DNA from: Desulfosediminicola flagellatus
GTDB taxonomy: Bacteria > Desulfobacterota > Desulfobulbia > Desulfobulbales > Desulfocapsaceae
DNA length: 64,000 bases
Assembly: GCF_005116655.2 (NCBI RefSeq)
Contig: NZ_CP050698.1
Span: 3,455,489-3,519,488 of the forward strand
Reading direction: 5' to 3'
Shown: positions 36,156 to 46,459 of the stretch, piece after piece
Layout of the letters: the number at the start of each line of letters is the position of its first letter
Numbering within the stretch: the stretch's first letter is position 1
Position numbers and translations under genes: made by a program
Notes under the pieces: generated by a model
The model's input: only the letters and a program-made list of their open reading frames with translations
Databases searched by the model: none
Told to the model about the DNA's origin: nothing

Positions 36156-37877
36156 ATGCTAAACAGGTTAACCGTAAAAAAACGGATGTTCCTTATTGTT
36201 ATCGCAACACTTGCATTGTTTGCGGTCATGGTCTGGTTTGCTATTCAAAATGGCAACAAAGCCAAGAACATGGGAATTGCTAAGACTGGTGAAGTGATGC
36301 TGGTTGATCAAAAAGCTAAAGTGAAAGTGGCAACACATACTGCCGCACTATCTGCCGGGCACGCTATTGAGAACATATCAGATCCTGATCAGCAGATAGA
36401 GGTTATTAGAAAGATGATAGACGATATCCGGTATGAGGATGATAGTTCCGGATACTTCTTTGTCTATGAGAACACCACGTGCCTTGCTTTGCCTACCAAA
36501 AAATCGGTACAGGGAAACGATCTTGGCCATACAAAAGATAAAAATGGCGTCTATTTTGTAAGAGAATTGCACGAGGCTGCCAGCAAAGGCGGTGGGTTTG
36601 TAACATTTAATTTTGACAAACCAGGTGCAGGTCTAGTCGACAAGCTAGGCTATGCCGAAATGATACCAGGCACCAAAATGTGGATCGGAACAGGAGTATA
36701 TCTTGATAACATCGCGGTAGTTCAAAAGCAGATGGGAGAAGAGATTGGATCCAAAGTCCAGGCGAGTACAGTTACTATGCTTATGACAGCTGGTGGTATT
36801 TTCGGTGGTATTATTACGCTTATCATTTTCATAGCCCTGGGAATCGTCAACAACCTCAAATCGATGATCAACAGTTTTAAGGATATTGCTGAGGGTGAAG
36901 GTGATCTCACAAAACGTATCGAAATTAAAGCAAAAGATGAGATCGCTGAGTTAGCCGGCTGGTTCAATGTGTTCCTTGAAAAACTTCAGGAAATGATAAA
37001 GAAGATTGCATCCAACTCAACAAGCGTTGGTGATAGTTCAGAACAACTTAGATCGATATCCGGGCAATTACTTGGTGGAGCAGAAGATACATCTGAACGA
37101 TCTACCAGTGTGGCTGCAGCAGCTGAAGAGATGAGTACGAATTTGAACAACGTTGCCGCTGCAATGGAAGAGTCATCTACCAATGCAAACATGGTCGCCA
37201 CTGCTGCTGAAGAAATGTCCTCAACCATAAATGAAATTGCTGAAAACGCTGAAAAGGCCAGAGCTGTTTCCTCGGACGCGGTAAATCAAGCTAAAAATGC
37301 TTTTGAAAAAATGAAAGAGCTCGGAACAGCCGCAGAAAAAATCGGCAAAGTTACCGAAACGATCACTGAGATTTCAGAGCAAACCAACCTGCTTGCATTG
37401 AACGCTACCATTGAGGCAGCACGTGCAGGAGAAGCAGGCAAAGGTTTTGCGGTAGTGGCAAATGAAATTAAAGAGTTGGCAAAGCAAACAGCTGGAGCGA
37501 CACTGGATATCAAAAGCCTTATCGAGGATGTTCAAAATACTTCCAAAATAACAGAAGAAGGTATTGAACAGATAGCATCAGTAATTACCGGCGTGAATGA
37601 CATCGTCTCAACTATTGCTACGGCAGTTGAAGAGCAGACGGCCGCAACTCAGGAGATTGCCAATAATATTGCACAGGCAAGTATAGGCATCCAGGAGGTC
37701 AATGAAAATGTTACCCAGAGTTCTGTTGTGGCAACCGATATTTCAAAGGACATAGCCGATGTGTCCGCTGCTGCCCATAGAATCTCGGAAAGTAGTAATG
37801 AGGTCAGCAATAGTGCCCGGGATCTCTTAGAACGGTCCCAGGAATTAAATGGTATCGTTGGAAGCTTTAAGGTCTAA
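36156..37877 (+). CDS. Methyl-accepting chemotaxis protein with sCache_2-type sensor
   Basis: 573 residues: first membrane span ([20 protein letters not shown]), a periplasmic single-Cache domain at about 35-195 ([45 protein letters not shown]), second span ([20 protein letters not shown]), HAMP ([20 protein letters not shown]) and a signalling domain whose tip reads [20 protein letters not shown], then [18 protein letters not shown]. The Cache pattern is usually linked to small organic acids. No C-terminal pentapeptide for CheR is present. AGGTAAAGACAGG lies upstream of the ATG. It stands alone with its own terminator; no che genes are in the window. Confidence 0.94.
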   Translation: MLNRLTVKKRMFLIVIATLALFAVMVWFAIQNGNKAKNMGIAKTGEVMLVDQKAKVKVATHTAALSAGHAIENISDPDQQIEVIRKMIDDIRYEDDSSGYFFVYENTTCLALPTKKSVQGNDLGHTKDKNGVYFVRELHEAASKGGGFVTFNFDKPGAGLVDKLGYAEMIPGTKMWIGTGVYLDNIAVVQKQMGEEIGSKVQASTVTMLMTAGGIFGGIITLIIFIALGIVNNLKSMINSFKDIAEGEGDLTKRIEIKAKDEIAELAGWFNVFLEKLQEMIKKIASNSTSVGDSSEQLRSISGQLLGGAEDTSERSTSVAAAAEEMSTNLNNVAAAMEESSTNANMVATAAEEMSSTINEIAENAEKARAVSSDAVNQAKNAFEKMKELGTAAEKIGKVTETITEISEQTNLLALNATIEAARAGEAGKGFAVVANEIKELAKQTAGATLDIKSLIEDVQNTSKITEEGIEQIASVITGVNDIVSTIATAVEEQTAATQEIANNIAQASIGIQEVNENVTQSSVVATDISKDIADVSAAAHRISESSNEVSNSARDLLERSQELNGIVGSFKV

Positions 37878-37891
37878 CCTTTAGTTCTAAA

Positions 37892-37937
37892 TAACAGATG
37901 ACCGGATAATCTTTTCCGGTCATCTGTTAAAAATTTT
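37892..37937 (+). terminator. Rho-independent terminator of the chemoreceptor gene
   Basis: TAACAGATGACCGG pairs exactly with CCGGTCATCTGTTA across a 10-base loop, followed by AAAATTTT. It is 15 bases after the stop. Confidence 0.88.
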
Positions 37938-38105
37938 CTGATAACCACTTATCCTCAGCAAGCTTGCACAAACAGTTTTTTTGGAAAGCTGCATGTCCCA
38001 TCACAATTCAATGAAAAACGTTACAGGATCAGCTCTTGAAAAGTGAATTGTTTACTCATGAGAAAGTTAGCAGTTTAGTAAGCCAAATGCTCAAGCACTC
38101 GTTCC

Positions 38106-40382
38106 TCATTCTTCTTGTACTGCTGCAGCCTGTTTCTGCTGATCCGCAGCATCCGCTGCGATTATAGCTGCAGCACCGGCTTCTACAACCTTCTTCCGTG
38201 TCTCCTCATCCATGTCACCTTTGTGCGCGTCATCAGGGAAATCCACAATCACCTTTCGATGGGCATAATGTATGCCTTTGGCAGCAAGGGCCTCGGTAAT
38301 TCGACGAAAAGCTTCACGCTTAATTACAAACTGTTTGCCAGGTTTTGCGGTAAATTTCACCCGGATAATCATGACAGAATTTGTTATTTCATTCACACCC
38401 TGCGACTTAATTGGCAGGATAAAATCGTCGCCCAGTTCCTCATCCAGAAGCATAGCCTGGCCGACTTTCTTGATGATCTTCCGCACCTTCTCAATATCTG
38501 TGTCGTATGGGAATTCCAGAGGGAATTTGATGACGATTCCTCCGCGCATGTAATTGGTAATTGCACCAAGATCGCTGTGAGGCACAATCTGGAGCATCCC
38601 ACGATGATGCCGCAGCATTACATTCCTCAAGGTGATAGCTTCCACGGCACCTTTGGTCGAGCCGGCCTGGATATATTCACCGACACGAAACGCGTCATCA
38701 AGCAGAAAAAAGAATCCGGAAAGCACATCTGAAACCAGTTTTTGCGCGCCAAAACCTACTGCTAGTCCCAGTACTCCGGCACCGGCCAAAATTGGCGCAA
38801 TATTTACTCCGAGAGAAGAAAGAATTGTCAGGCTGACCATAACAATCAGCGTTGAGGCAAGTACCTTACGTACCATTGGCAACAGTGTGTGACTGCGACT
38901 GGCCGGAATTGCCCCACCGAACTCGTTGTCATCTTCTTCGGCTTTTTCAGCCGGTTCGGGTGTCGCTTCTTCTATTTTTCTTGCGATGTACCTTGAAGTA
39001 ACGCGCCAGATCATAAGGGCCAAAGCAAGGATGATGAGTGATTCAAAAATGGCCCTGATAGCATTAGACGCAAAAGGAATGTCATAGCCCCACAGTGTCA
39101 ATGTCCATGTCGCTATTGCTGTGGCAAGTATGATTCTGAATAGTAGATACGCTTTTGATTCAATTTCCTCGTTGCGGGTAATCACCGCTTGCGCCTCTTC
39201 AATAGCGGTTTCATCGTCCGTATCTATACTATCTGGATCTAGAGTTACACCAACGCCCAGAGAATCTAAAACTGATCTGATAACTGCGCGCCCTGCATAA
39301 CTCAGGACAAAATAAATTGGGATAATAAACAAACTGATAATGAAAGAACCATTTCTGACGACTGTTGCAGACAGTTCCTGACCTATCCAGGTAAACCAGG
39401 CGAAAAGGAGATACAAAAGTGCAGGGACGTGCCAATACGCTGCAAGTTGTCCCTTGATCCAGTTCTTATCCTCATGTTCGGCTGCCTGCAATGACTCTGA
39501 AATTGGAATTTTCAGATAGATCACAAGACCTCCAAGAATTGCAATAACCGTGGTACCAAGGATAATTGCCACCCAGGAAATGGTTTGTGGAAGGGCGCCG
39601 AGATCTACTATGAAGCGGCCAATGAGCTTGCCAGACAAGACAACACTAACGGATATGGCAGTGGCACGATACAGAGATTTTGCAACTGAATCGTTCAGAG
39701 CAAATGGACGCACCCCGGCATCATGGGGAGCAAAAACAATTTTACTAATGAGTGACGTTATATTGATAATGAGAACAATACCAAGAATAAGCAGGAACAG
39801 CATTCGCCCCCCGGTTGTTACATCTCCCGACAAAAGAAGAAATACAAGGGTAGCCGACAGTGCCAATACTACCACACTGGCAAGAGAAGGAATTGATCGT
39901 ATAAACCCAGCCCAAAGGCACGACAGACTGTCACTGGCGGGAGGAGAAATCTGTTCAAGTTTAGCAATCCCTTTACCAGCGATGCGTTTTGCTCCGAAAA
40001 CAACCATAAAACCCAATAATAATGACACACCCACCAGAAAGAGAACATACAACAATCCTCCGCTGCCGTACTCTCCTCCAACGGATTTGAAAACTCTGGC
40101 AAGGTCTCCTGGAACCTTTAGAGCGAAGGCTAAAACACTGCTGTTTTCAAATTCTGACGATTCACTTCTGTCGAGCATGTGTAGCCACATGGAAGGAGGG
40201 TGCGGTCGGGCATCCTGCGTGTTTAACTGAGCGGCGGGTAGCTCTTTACCCTGGGTTGTCACTTCGCTCCGGGGAACGGAACTCTCTGCAGTCTCTTCAG
40301 CACTACTGCTAAATACTATGAGAGAAAAATGACACAGGCAAAAGAATAAGACTGTACAGACTATACGTACGAGTTGTTTCAT
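38106..40382 (-). CDS. MscS-family mechanosensitive channel, large form
   Basis: About 758 residues. A signal peptide (IVCTVLFFCLCHFSLIVFSS) and a polar N-terminal region precede about ten membrane segments. The MscS pore and beta domain lie at about residues 525-620: LAGAGVLGLAVGFGAQKLVS, DVLSGFFFLLDDAFRVGEYI, LRNVMLRHHRGMLQIVPHSD. The cytosolic cage follows (YDTDIEKVRKIIKKVGQAML, PGKQFVIKREAFRRITEAL) and the tail is alanine/glutamine-rich. These channels open under membrane tension and release solutes on osmotic downshift. The size resembles MscM/YbiO-type members. GGAGAG upstream of the ATG at 40382 sets the start. Confidence 0.9.
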   Translation of the reverse strand: MKQLVRIVCTVLFFCLCHFSLIVFSSSAEETAESSVPRSEVTTQGKELPAAQLNTQDARPHPPSMWLHMLDRSESSEFENSSVLAFALKVPGDLARVFKSVGGEYGSGGLLYVLFLVGVSLLLGFMVVFGAKRIAGKGIAKLEQISPPASDSLSCLWAGFIRSIPSLASVVVLALSATLVFLLLSGDVTTGGRMLFLLILGIVLIINITSLISKIVFAPHDAGVRPFALNDSVAKSLYRATAISVSVVLSGKLIGRFIVDLGALPQTISWVAIILGTTVIAILGGLVIYLKIPISESLQAAEHEDKNWIKGQLAAYWHVPALLYLLFAWFTWIGQELSATVVRNGSFIISLFIIPIYFVLSYAGRAVIRSVLDSLGVGVTLDPDSIDTDDETAIEEAQAVITRNEEIESKAYLLFRIILATAIATWTLTLWGYDIPFASNAIRAIFESLIILALALMIWRVTSRYIARKIEEATPEPAEKAEEDDNEFGGAIPASRSHTLLPMVRKVLASTLIVMVSLTILSSLGVNIAPILAGAGVLGLAVGFGAQKLVSDVLSGFFFLLDDAFRVGEYIQAGSTKGAVEAITLRNVMLRHHRGMLQIVPHSDLGAITNYMRGGIVIKFPLEFPYDTDIEKVRKIIKKVGQAMLLDEELGDDFILPIKSQGVNEITNSVMIIRVKFTAKPGKQFVIKREAFRRITEALAAKGIHYAHRKVIVDFPDDAHKGDMDEETRKKVVEAGAAAIIAADAADQQKQAAAVQEE

Positions 40383-40712
40383 ACTGTCTCTCCAAACTGG
40401 ATTCAACATATGAGGATAATCCTTTGGGCAATTTTCGAACGAAAGAGCCTATCACGTTGATGATATCTTTTTGAGACGAATATTGTAAAGCCAAAAGATG
40501 ATTCGTTTAAACTGTGATTATTTTTTCCATTATGCCGAAAAGTCTGTCCGACAAAAAATTAAAGGAATGAGTTAAATCGTTTTATTTGCGTAGTTGATTT
40601 GCAGCAATAAAGAGCAACACGCAGAGAACCATAGAATTAAAAGCCTGCCCGGTTCAGTTCATCATCATAGAATCTCCGCTTGTGCGAGTTCTACAGTTGT
40701 TCATTCAGCCTC
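40383..40712. other. Intergenic stretch after the peptide synthetase operon
   Basis: 330 bases between the stop of the last synthetase gene and the MscS gene. I saw no hairpin with a T-run and no gene. Confidence 0.5.
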
Positions 40713-43700
40713 TTATAATTCTCTTAAATTACTCAGGGATTTTTTTATACAATCCGAAAGGGTTTGTACATGAGGCTCACGCACAAGGGTGTTATGATTT
40801 CCGGGAACGAATGTAATTGTAACAGGATCGGAGATAACCTCCTGCCAACCTAGGGATGGGTTTGATGTTAAACGCTTGGCAAATTCCACCTCTTCGTCCG
40901 CTTTAAAAAGTTCTACACGGCCCGAATAATTCGAGGTTATCGGGCTCTGAACGATTCGACTATTTGCCCGAATAATCTTCATTACATTTCGCGCCTGCTC
41001 GTCACTGTAATAATCAGGTATGAGATCAGCCTCTTTTGCCAACTTTATTACCATTTCTACTTGTTCTTCCGGTTTATACATCCGTAATTCTTCCGCAGAG
41101 ATAGGCGTGTCCTCTGCAAGAAGACTTTCCCACAAAGTTGCATCGTCACTCTGTTTCAACGAATCGGGTATAACATGTGGAGCGTAGGCATCAAGAAAAG
41201 CCAGATATTCTACTTTTTCGTCCTGTTCGCTGAGTTTAACAGCACATTCGTAGGCCACGCGAGCTCCGAAACACCAGCCAATAAGTGCGTAGGGGCCATT
41301 GGGTTGAACGGTTCTCAGAGCATCCATATATCTTTGGCTCATCGTTTCAATATCAGTGATCACATCCTGCCCGCTATCAAATCCGCTTGCCTGAATTCCA
41401 TATAGGGGTTGATTTTCACCGAGCAAACGTGAAAGCTCAAGGTATCCCTGAACATTACCACCTCCGGGATGGAAGCAAAATATTGGTCGGTTCTCCCCTT
41501 TGGGTTGAATCTGGACAATATGAGTAAATGGAATATTTTTAGTTGCATTTTCATGCATATATTTTGCAATTTTCTCTATCGTCGGATGTTCAATTAACAC
41601 AGCAAGTGACATCTTCACTGATAGGCGGTGTTGAATCAAAGCCAGGAGCCGAATGGCAAGCAGCGAGTGCCCTCCAAGTTCAAAAAAATCTTCTCTAATC
41701 CCTATTGAAGACGTTTCGAGAATCTCCTGCCAAATCCCAACCAGTTGCAGCTCCAAACTATTACGCGGGGCTGCGCACTCTCTTGCCCTTTCCCGATCAG
41801 CATCTGCAAGTTCACGGAGTGCTTTGCGGTCAATCTTCCCATTAGGATTGACTGGGAAGGCGCTGAGAATATGCCAGGTCGAAGGCACCATAAAATATGG
41901 GAGATATTTGCTGCAATGCTCGATGAGATCAGGTTTGGCCGGTTCCGAACCAGGAGCTTCAATAAAAGCCGCAAGAGCAGAATCATCAAGGCATGGTAAA
42001 ACAATTGCCTGCTTCACTGTTGGTTCTTGTTCAAGAATATGCTCAATCTCACCGGGTTCGATCCGAAATCCCCGTATTTTTATCTGCTGATCTATCCTGC
42101 CAAAAAGTTCGATAGACCCATCCTCCAAGAATCGTCCCCTATCTCCACTCCGGTACATCCGTCCACTTCTAAAACTGGAAAAGGGATCAGGCATAAACCT
42201 TTCGCCTGAAAGTTCAACACGATTGAGGTATCCTTCAGCCACGCCCTCCCCTCCAATATACATCTCGCCAGGAACGCCAATTGGCATCATTCTTTTCTTG
42301 TCGTCAAGAATATAGACAGTGGTATTAGCCATAGGTCTGCCAATGCCTTTTACTGTATCGTCACTTGAAACTGGTGCAATTGTACTGCACACAGCCGCTT
42401 CAGTAACACCGTAGGCATTGTAAAACACCTTTGAAGATGACCACCGTGCAATCTGTTCAGGAGGACAAAAATCGCCCGCTGTAACAACATGGCTCAGAGT
42501 CGGCAATTCCGTAGGTTCCAAATACTGTAGTGCCGCAGGTGGAAGTGTAATATGGGTTATCTGGAGGGTATTAATCACTTCAGTCAACGGTGGCCCCGGC
42601 AGCATTGCCTCTGCCGTGCAAAGGCACATGCATGCACCGGAGCAGAGACTCATAGCAAGCTCAGATATCATGGCATCAAAACTCCATGACGCAAATTGTA
42701 GAACGCGGCTCCGGGGTGTAACTTCGAATGCTTCAATATGGGTGGTAGTCAGATTGCACAGACCACGATGAGAGTTAAGTGCGCCTTTTGGTGTTCCAGT
42801 AGAACCTGAGGTGTAAATCAGATAGGCGTGGTCATCAGACCCAACCACCCTCGTAAGGTTTTCTGAGCAACTTGCCTCATTTTCGTTCTCTATAGTACTC
42901 GGGTTGATGATGGTGATGCCTTTAGAATCATCCAACCAGTCTATCCGGGTCCTGTCTGTAAGAATGAGCGAAACCTGAGTATCATTCACCATGAATGCAA
43001 GACGTTCATTTGGGTAATCAGGATCAAGAGGCAGGTAGATCCCACCAGCCTTCAAGACTGCCAAAATCGCCGCTATGCCTTCAGGTGTACGATCAAAATG
43101 GATACCGACAACGTGATTCCGAATCGACCCGTTGGCCTGAAGGTGACTTGCCAGAATATTCACTCGATGATTGAGTTCATGATACGAAATCACCGTTTCT
43201 TCATGCATAAGGGCTGGTGCCTGCGGAGCCCTGCTCACTTGTCTTTCGAATAAAACTGAAAAACAGACATCATCAGGAAAAGGTTTAACTGAATTATTGA
43301 ATTTTTCCATGATGCTCTGCTGCTCATCCTGTTGAAGAAGGCTCAGGTCTGCCACCTTTCTACCAGGATCTGCGACGGTCCAATCGAGAGTTCTACAAAC
43401 AAGATCGGCAAACCGCTCTATGGACTGTTTTTTATACACTGCAGGACGATAGGAAATGAATCCGGTTAGATGATCATTATCCCTGGTGAGAGTGATGGTT
43501 ATATCATTTCGAACTTCAGGTAGTGATCCATTGAGGTTTGTCAGGATAAGCGCAATATCGAAAATGCGGCACTTCGGTAGATCGATATCTAATCCGGCTT
43601 CTGCCAGCATTCGTTCATATGGCCACTCTTGATGTTTATATGCTTCACGCAGTACCTCAAGTTCAGATGCCAGAATTTCACTCATCAGCATCTCAGGCTT

Positions 43701-44066
43701 GACATGACTTATTATCGGCAGGGCATTTGGTACAGCATCACTTCCACGTGTCGGGCTTCCGACGGCGATTCGCTCAGCCTCTGTGTAGGTGTGAATAAGT
43801 AACTTTATGCAGCCACTCAGAATAGCGTAAAGCAATTGGTCATTATTGCGGGCAAGTTCAACGATTCGCTTCGACAATGCATTGTCCGGTTCAAAATGGA
43901 TTTCGTTTATCTCTCCATCATAAACAGAAGGATGAGGGAAATCAGGAAGTATACCTGCAGCACAGTCAGGATCGCGAAGTTGTTTTTTCCAGTACTCCCG
44001 CTGCTGAATAAGATTGCGGTCAAAGAGTATAGTCGTTGGAGTTTGCACTGTCATTTTTCTTGCCAC
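40713..44066 (-). CDS. Nonribosomal peptide synthetase: half-condensation - A (Tyr-like) - PCP - Cys-thioesterase
   Basis: 1,117 residues. Residues about 15-260 match only the C-terminal half of a condensation domain, beginning at REYWKKQL; no HHxxxDG motif is present. The adenylation domain (about 270-765) has LIYTSGSTGTPKGALNSH, YNAYGVTEAAV and NPNGKIDRKAL; my reading of the ten selectivity positions is DASTVAAVCK, a published tyrosine-type code. The carrier serine is in DFFELGGHSLLAIRL near residue 800. The thioesterase (about 845-1117) has FCFHPGGGN, LIGWCFGARVAYE near 931 with cysteine instead of serine as nucleophile, and GNHNTLVREPHV. It is the last gene of the operon, 6 bases after the radical SAM gene. 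The GTG at 44066 or the ATG at 44054 may be the start. Confidence 0.93.
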   Translation of the reverse strand: MARKMTVQTPTTILFDRNLIQQREYWKKQLRDPDCAAGILPDFPHPSVYDGEINEIHFEPDNALSKRIVELARNNDQLLYAILSGCIKLLIHTYTEAERIAVGSPTRGSDAVPNALPIISHVKPEMLMSEILASELEVLREAYKHQEWPYERMLAEAGLDIDLPKCRIFDIALILTNLNGSLPEVRNDITITLTRDNDHLTGFISYRPAVYKKQSIERFADLVCRTLDWTVADPGRKVADLSLLQQDEQQSIMEKFNNSVKPFPDDVCFSVLFERQVSRAPQAPALMHEETVISYHELNHRVNILASHLQANGSIRNHVVGIHFDRTPEGIAAILAVLKAGGIYLPLDPDYPNERLAFMVNDTQVSLILTDRTRIDWLDDSKGITIINPSTIENENEASCSENLTRVVGSDDHAYLIYTSGSTGTPKGALNSHRGLCNLTTTHIEAFEVTPRSRVLQFASWSFDAMISELAMSLCSGACMCLCTAEAMLPGPPLTEVINTLQITHITLPPAALQYLEPTELPTLSHVVTAGDFCPPEQIARWSSSKVFYNAYGVTEAAVCSTIAPVSSDDTVKGIGRPMANTTVYILDDKKRMMPIGVPGEMYIGGEGVAEGYLNRVELSGERFMPDPFSSFRSGRMYRSGDRGRFLEDGSIELFGRIDQQIKIRGFRIEPGEIEHILEQEPTVKQAIVLPCLDDSALAAFIEAPGSEPAKPDLIEHCSKYLPYFMVPSTWHILSAFPVNPNGKIDRKALRELADADRERARECAAPRNSLELQLVGIWQEILETSSIGIREDFFELGGHSLLAIRLLALIQHRLSVKMSLAVLIEHPTIEKIAKYMHENATKNIPFTHIVQIQPKGENRPIFCFHPGGGNVQGYLELSRLLGENQPLYGIQASGFDSGQDVITDIETMSQRYMDALRTVQPNGPYALIGWCFGARVAYECAVKLSEQDEKVEYLAFLDAYAPHVIPDSLKQSDDATLWESLLAEDTPISAEELRMYKPEEQVEMVIKLAKEADLIPDYYSDEQARNVMKIIRANSRIVQSPITSNYSGRVELFKADEEVEFAKRLTSNPSLGWQEVISDPVTITFVPGNHNTLVREPHVQTLSDCIKKSLSNLREL

Positions 44067-44072
44067 TCTCTA

Positions 44073-46445
44073 TTAAAATTGAAATTCGACACATTCCTCA
44101 GCATCATCTGTGTCGTGGTGTTCTGCCCCCTCGCTTGCGAGCAAGGAAACAATTAATCTATTCTGATTTTGCAGTACCTCATTAAGAGCCTCGTTAAAGA
44201 ACCGAGCAAAGTCTTGGGCAGTTTCTGGTGACATGAAAGACTGAACGCTCCTCAGGATAAGAAAGGAGTCATCACCGTTTCCCTGCCAGACAAGCTGGAG
44301 AGGAATTCTTCCAAAATAGTTCTCTTCTTTATCGTCCACGTCAGCGCTATCAGCCATAAAGAAACCTGCCTGTAGTTGGGACAACGCTTTTGTATCTGCC
44401 CAGACATGGAATGGGGAATTGAGAAAATACGTCATATACTCCGCATGGATACTACTTTCCCTGAGAGTCGTGTGTATCGCATCGAGGTGCTCCCGAAACG
44501 GGCCTTCCCAATTCACCTTAATTGAAAGAGGAAAATGCTGTTTTTTCGTACTAATAACCCCGAGAGACACCTGGAATTCACCATAGAATCTCGATAATAT
44601 TGCCGTATAAAGTGCAAGAGCAAGAATCTGCTCCTCAACCTTGAGTTGCCTGGCCACCTCTCCCAGGATACTCCCTTTTATCAGTGGCACATCCTGAGAT
44701 GGCTCCTCATTTGGCTTAGGCAATCCAATAGCCTTCGGGGTCAACAACTGAAGAGATTCATACACCTTCTTCCAAAACATTGTCGCTTGACGATAATGCT
44801 CTACATACCCCGGCTTAATAGGCTCTGAAGATGGCATAACGGTACTATCAAAAGAGCATACTGCCTTGAGATTTTCGATCGTGTTATTGCTCAGTGTGAT
44901 TAAGGTGCTATCTATAATCTGCTCTTTTACTGCCGAGTTAAAACAGGTGAGAAATTGTTTTACCTGAGGCAGACTCATACCTTTACGCTGTAGATAAAAA
45001 ATGGACCACAGCTCAAAACCGTATTGAGGAAGCCAGAGTGAATCTGAAACAGACATAAATATCTCTTCCACCCAATCCATCGCCTTCTGTGAGCTCATTG
45101 AATTGTGCGTCCAGTTAAAACCTGCTCCTTTAATTCCGTAATGCTCACGCTTCTCCCAGATCGGGGTCATAGGGTCGCAATACCATAATTGAGCACGGTA
45201 AAAATCAGGTTGAGATTCTTCAATGAGCGAAATTGTATCACGCACAGAATCGTCAGTCTCTCCTGGAAATCCGACAATCAGGCTCATGTGCGAAGCAATT
45301 CCGGCCTTTTTGAAAAGTGGTACTATTTCAGAAAAATGGTGACGGCGGACGGTTTTATTCATGCGTCGCAACATCTCGTCATTCCCTGACTCAGCACCAA
45401 TAAACACCCCTTCACATCCAGCTTCTTTCATCAACTCTATAATTTCGGCATCAACATGATCACAGCGAAGAAAGGAATTCCATTTGAATTGATAACGTTT
45501 ACGAATCATCATCTTCAGCATTTCCCTGAAACGTTTACGAGGAACATTGAAGGAGTCATCAAGAAAAGTAATGGTGCTGACATTTCCAAGATTGTGGATA
45601 ACATCAATTTCTTTTTCAACATGCGCCAGATCAGCAGCTCTGTGACGCCCTGCTTTTTGCGGAAAACCGCAGAACGCACACGAAAACGGACAGGAAAGAG
45701 CCGTCCGGACAGAAATGTTTTCACCAAGATCCGTGCATGGAAAAGATGTGTAGTCAATAAGCGTGTCTTCGAGAAAATTCTCTTCAGGTATCAGAGAATT
45801 GATATGATAATGGCTATCCAGACGATAGGCGCAGTTTGGAATATGTTCAAAGTTACTGCCACTTTTTAGTGCTGAGAGGATTTCACTCAGGGCCTTTTCA
45901 CCTTCACTCGTCATCACATAAAAATCGGCATCCAGGTATTTGAACAGGCGCTGGATTTCGCTTGGATCTGCATGGATGGTCTCTTTCAGGATATAGGGAC
46001 CGCCGATGATTATTTTGACTTTCGGATCGTATTGCCGAATAAACGTGACAATCTCCAGTATCGGTTCAGGAGTTACATAGAGGGTTGTGGTAATGGCGAT
46101 AGAACAAACATCTCCAGCAAGAAGTTTGCTTTTAAGCTGTTCTTTTTCCTGATGAAACAGATTTATGTAATCAAAACTGAAGCCTTGATCTTTTATAAAG
46201 CTGCCAAGATAAAGAATGGCCGGTGAGAGTAAATCCATATTGTGATACATCTCAACGGAATTAGCGGCATCTTTATTGGCGAGCAAAGTTAAGACATCAA
46301 GTGCGCGCAGATATTTTCCTTCGTGGCTTACCACCGATGTACGAACATCTCTCCAGGCAGTGCTTCTTTCGCCCATGCCCTTGATATTGGAACAAATTTC
46401 ACTAGGATCTCCCTCATTAAAACCGATCAAGAGACAATCAGTCAT
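44073..46445 (-). CDS. PhpK-like B12-binding radical SAM protein with C-terminal half-condensation domain
   Basis: About 790 residues. Residues 1-210 include a Rossmann-like cobalamin-binding region (DVCSIAITTTLYVTPEPILE, KVKIIIGGPYI). The radical SAM core has the cluster motif SCPFSCAFCGFPQKAG near residue 255, TITFLDDSFNVPRKRF, and GVFIGAESGNDEMLRRMNK. The whole pattern, including the opening DCLLIGFNEGDP and QLWYCDPMTPIWEKREHYGI, resembles the PhpK group, which methylates phosphorus in phosphinothricin precursors. Residues about 580-770 look like the C-terminal half of a condensation domain (LALALYTAILSRFYGEFQVS). The tail is EECVEFQF. AAGGAG before the ATG at 46445 sets the start. It sits between two synthetase genes, with gaps of 14 and 6 bases. 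Confidence 0.88.
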   Translation of the reverse strand: MTDCLLIGFNEGDPSEICSNIKGMGERSTAWRDVRTSVVSHEGKYLRALDVLTLLANKDAANSVEMYHNMDLLSPAILYLGSFIKDQGFSFDYINLFHQEKEQLKSKLLAGDVCSIAITTTLYVTPEPILEIVTFIRQYDPKVKIIIGGPYILKETIHADPSEIQRLFKYLDADFYVMTSEGEKALSEILSALKSGSNFEHIPNCAYRLDSHYHINSLIPEENFLEDTLIDYTSFPCTDLGENISVRTALSCPFSCAFCGFPQKAGRHRAADLAHVEKEIDVIHNLGNVSTITFLDDSFNVPRKRFREMLKMMIRKRYQFKWNSFLRCDHVDAEIIELMKEAGCEGVFIGAESGNDEMLRRMNKTVRRHHFSEIVPLFKKAGIASHMSLIVGFPGETDDSVRDTISLIEESQPDFYRAQLWYCDPMTPIWEKREHYGIKGAGFNWTHNSMSSQKAMDWVEEIFMSVSDSLWLPQYGFELWSIFYLQRKGMSLPQVKQFLTCFNSAVKEQIIDSTLITLSNNTIENLKAVCSFDSTVMPSSEPIKPGYVEHYRQATMFWKKVYESLQLLTPKAIGLPKPNEEPSQDVPLIKGSILGEVARQLKVEEQILALALYTAILSRFYGEFQVSLGVISTKKQHFPLSIKVNWEGPFREHLDAIHTTLRESSIHAEYMTYFLNSPFHVWADTKALSQLQAGFFMADSADVDDKEENYFGRIPLQLVWQGNGDDSFLILRSVQSFMSPETAQDFARFFNEALNEVLQNQNRLIVSLLASEGAEHHDTDDAEECVEFQF

Positions 46446-46459
46446 CACCATCTCCTTTA

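Noticed and set aside
38115..38732. 205-codon frame antisense to the MscS gene
   Set aside because: Opposite a well-supported channel gene; no motif in the translation.
39550..40230. 226-codon frame antisense to the MscS gene
   Set aside because: Same reason; the antisense of hydrophobic codons gives long open frames.
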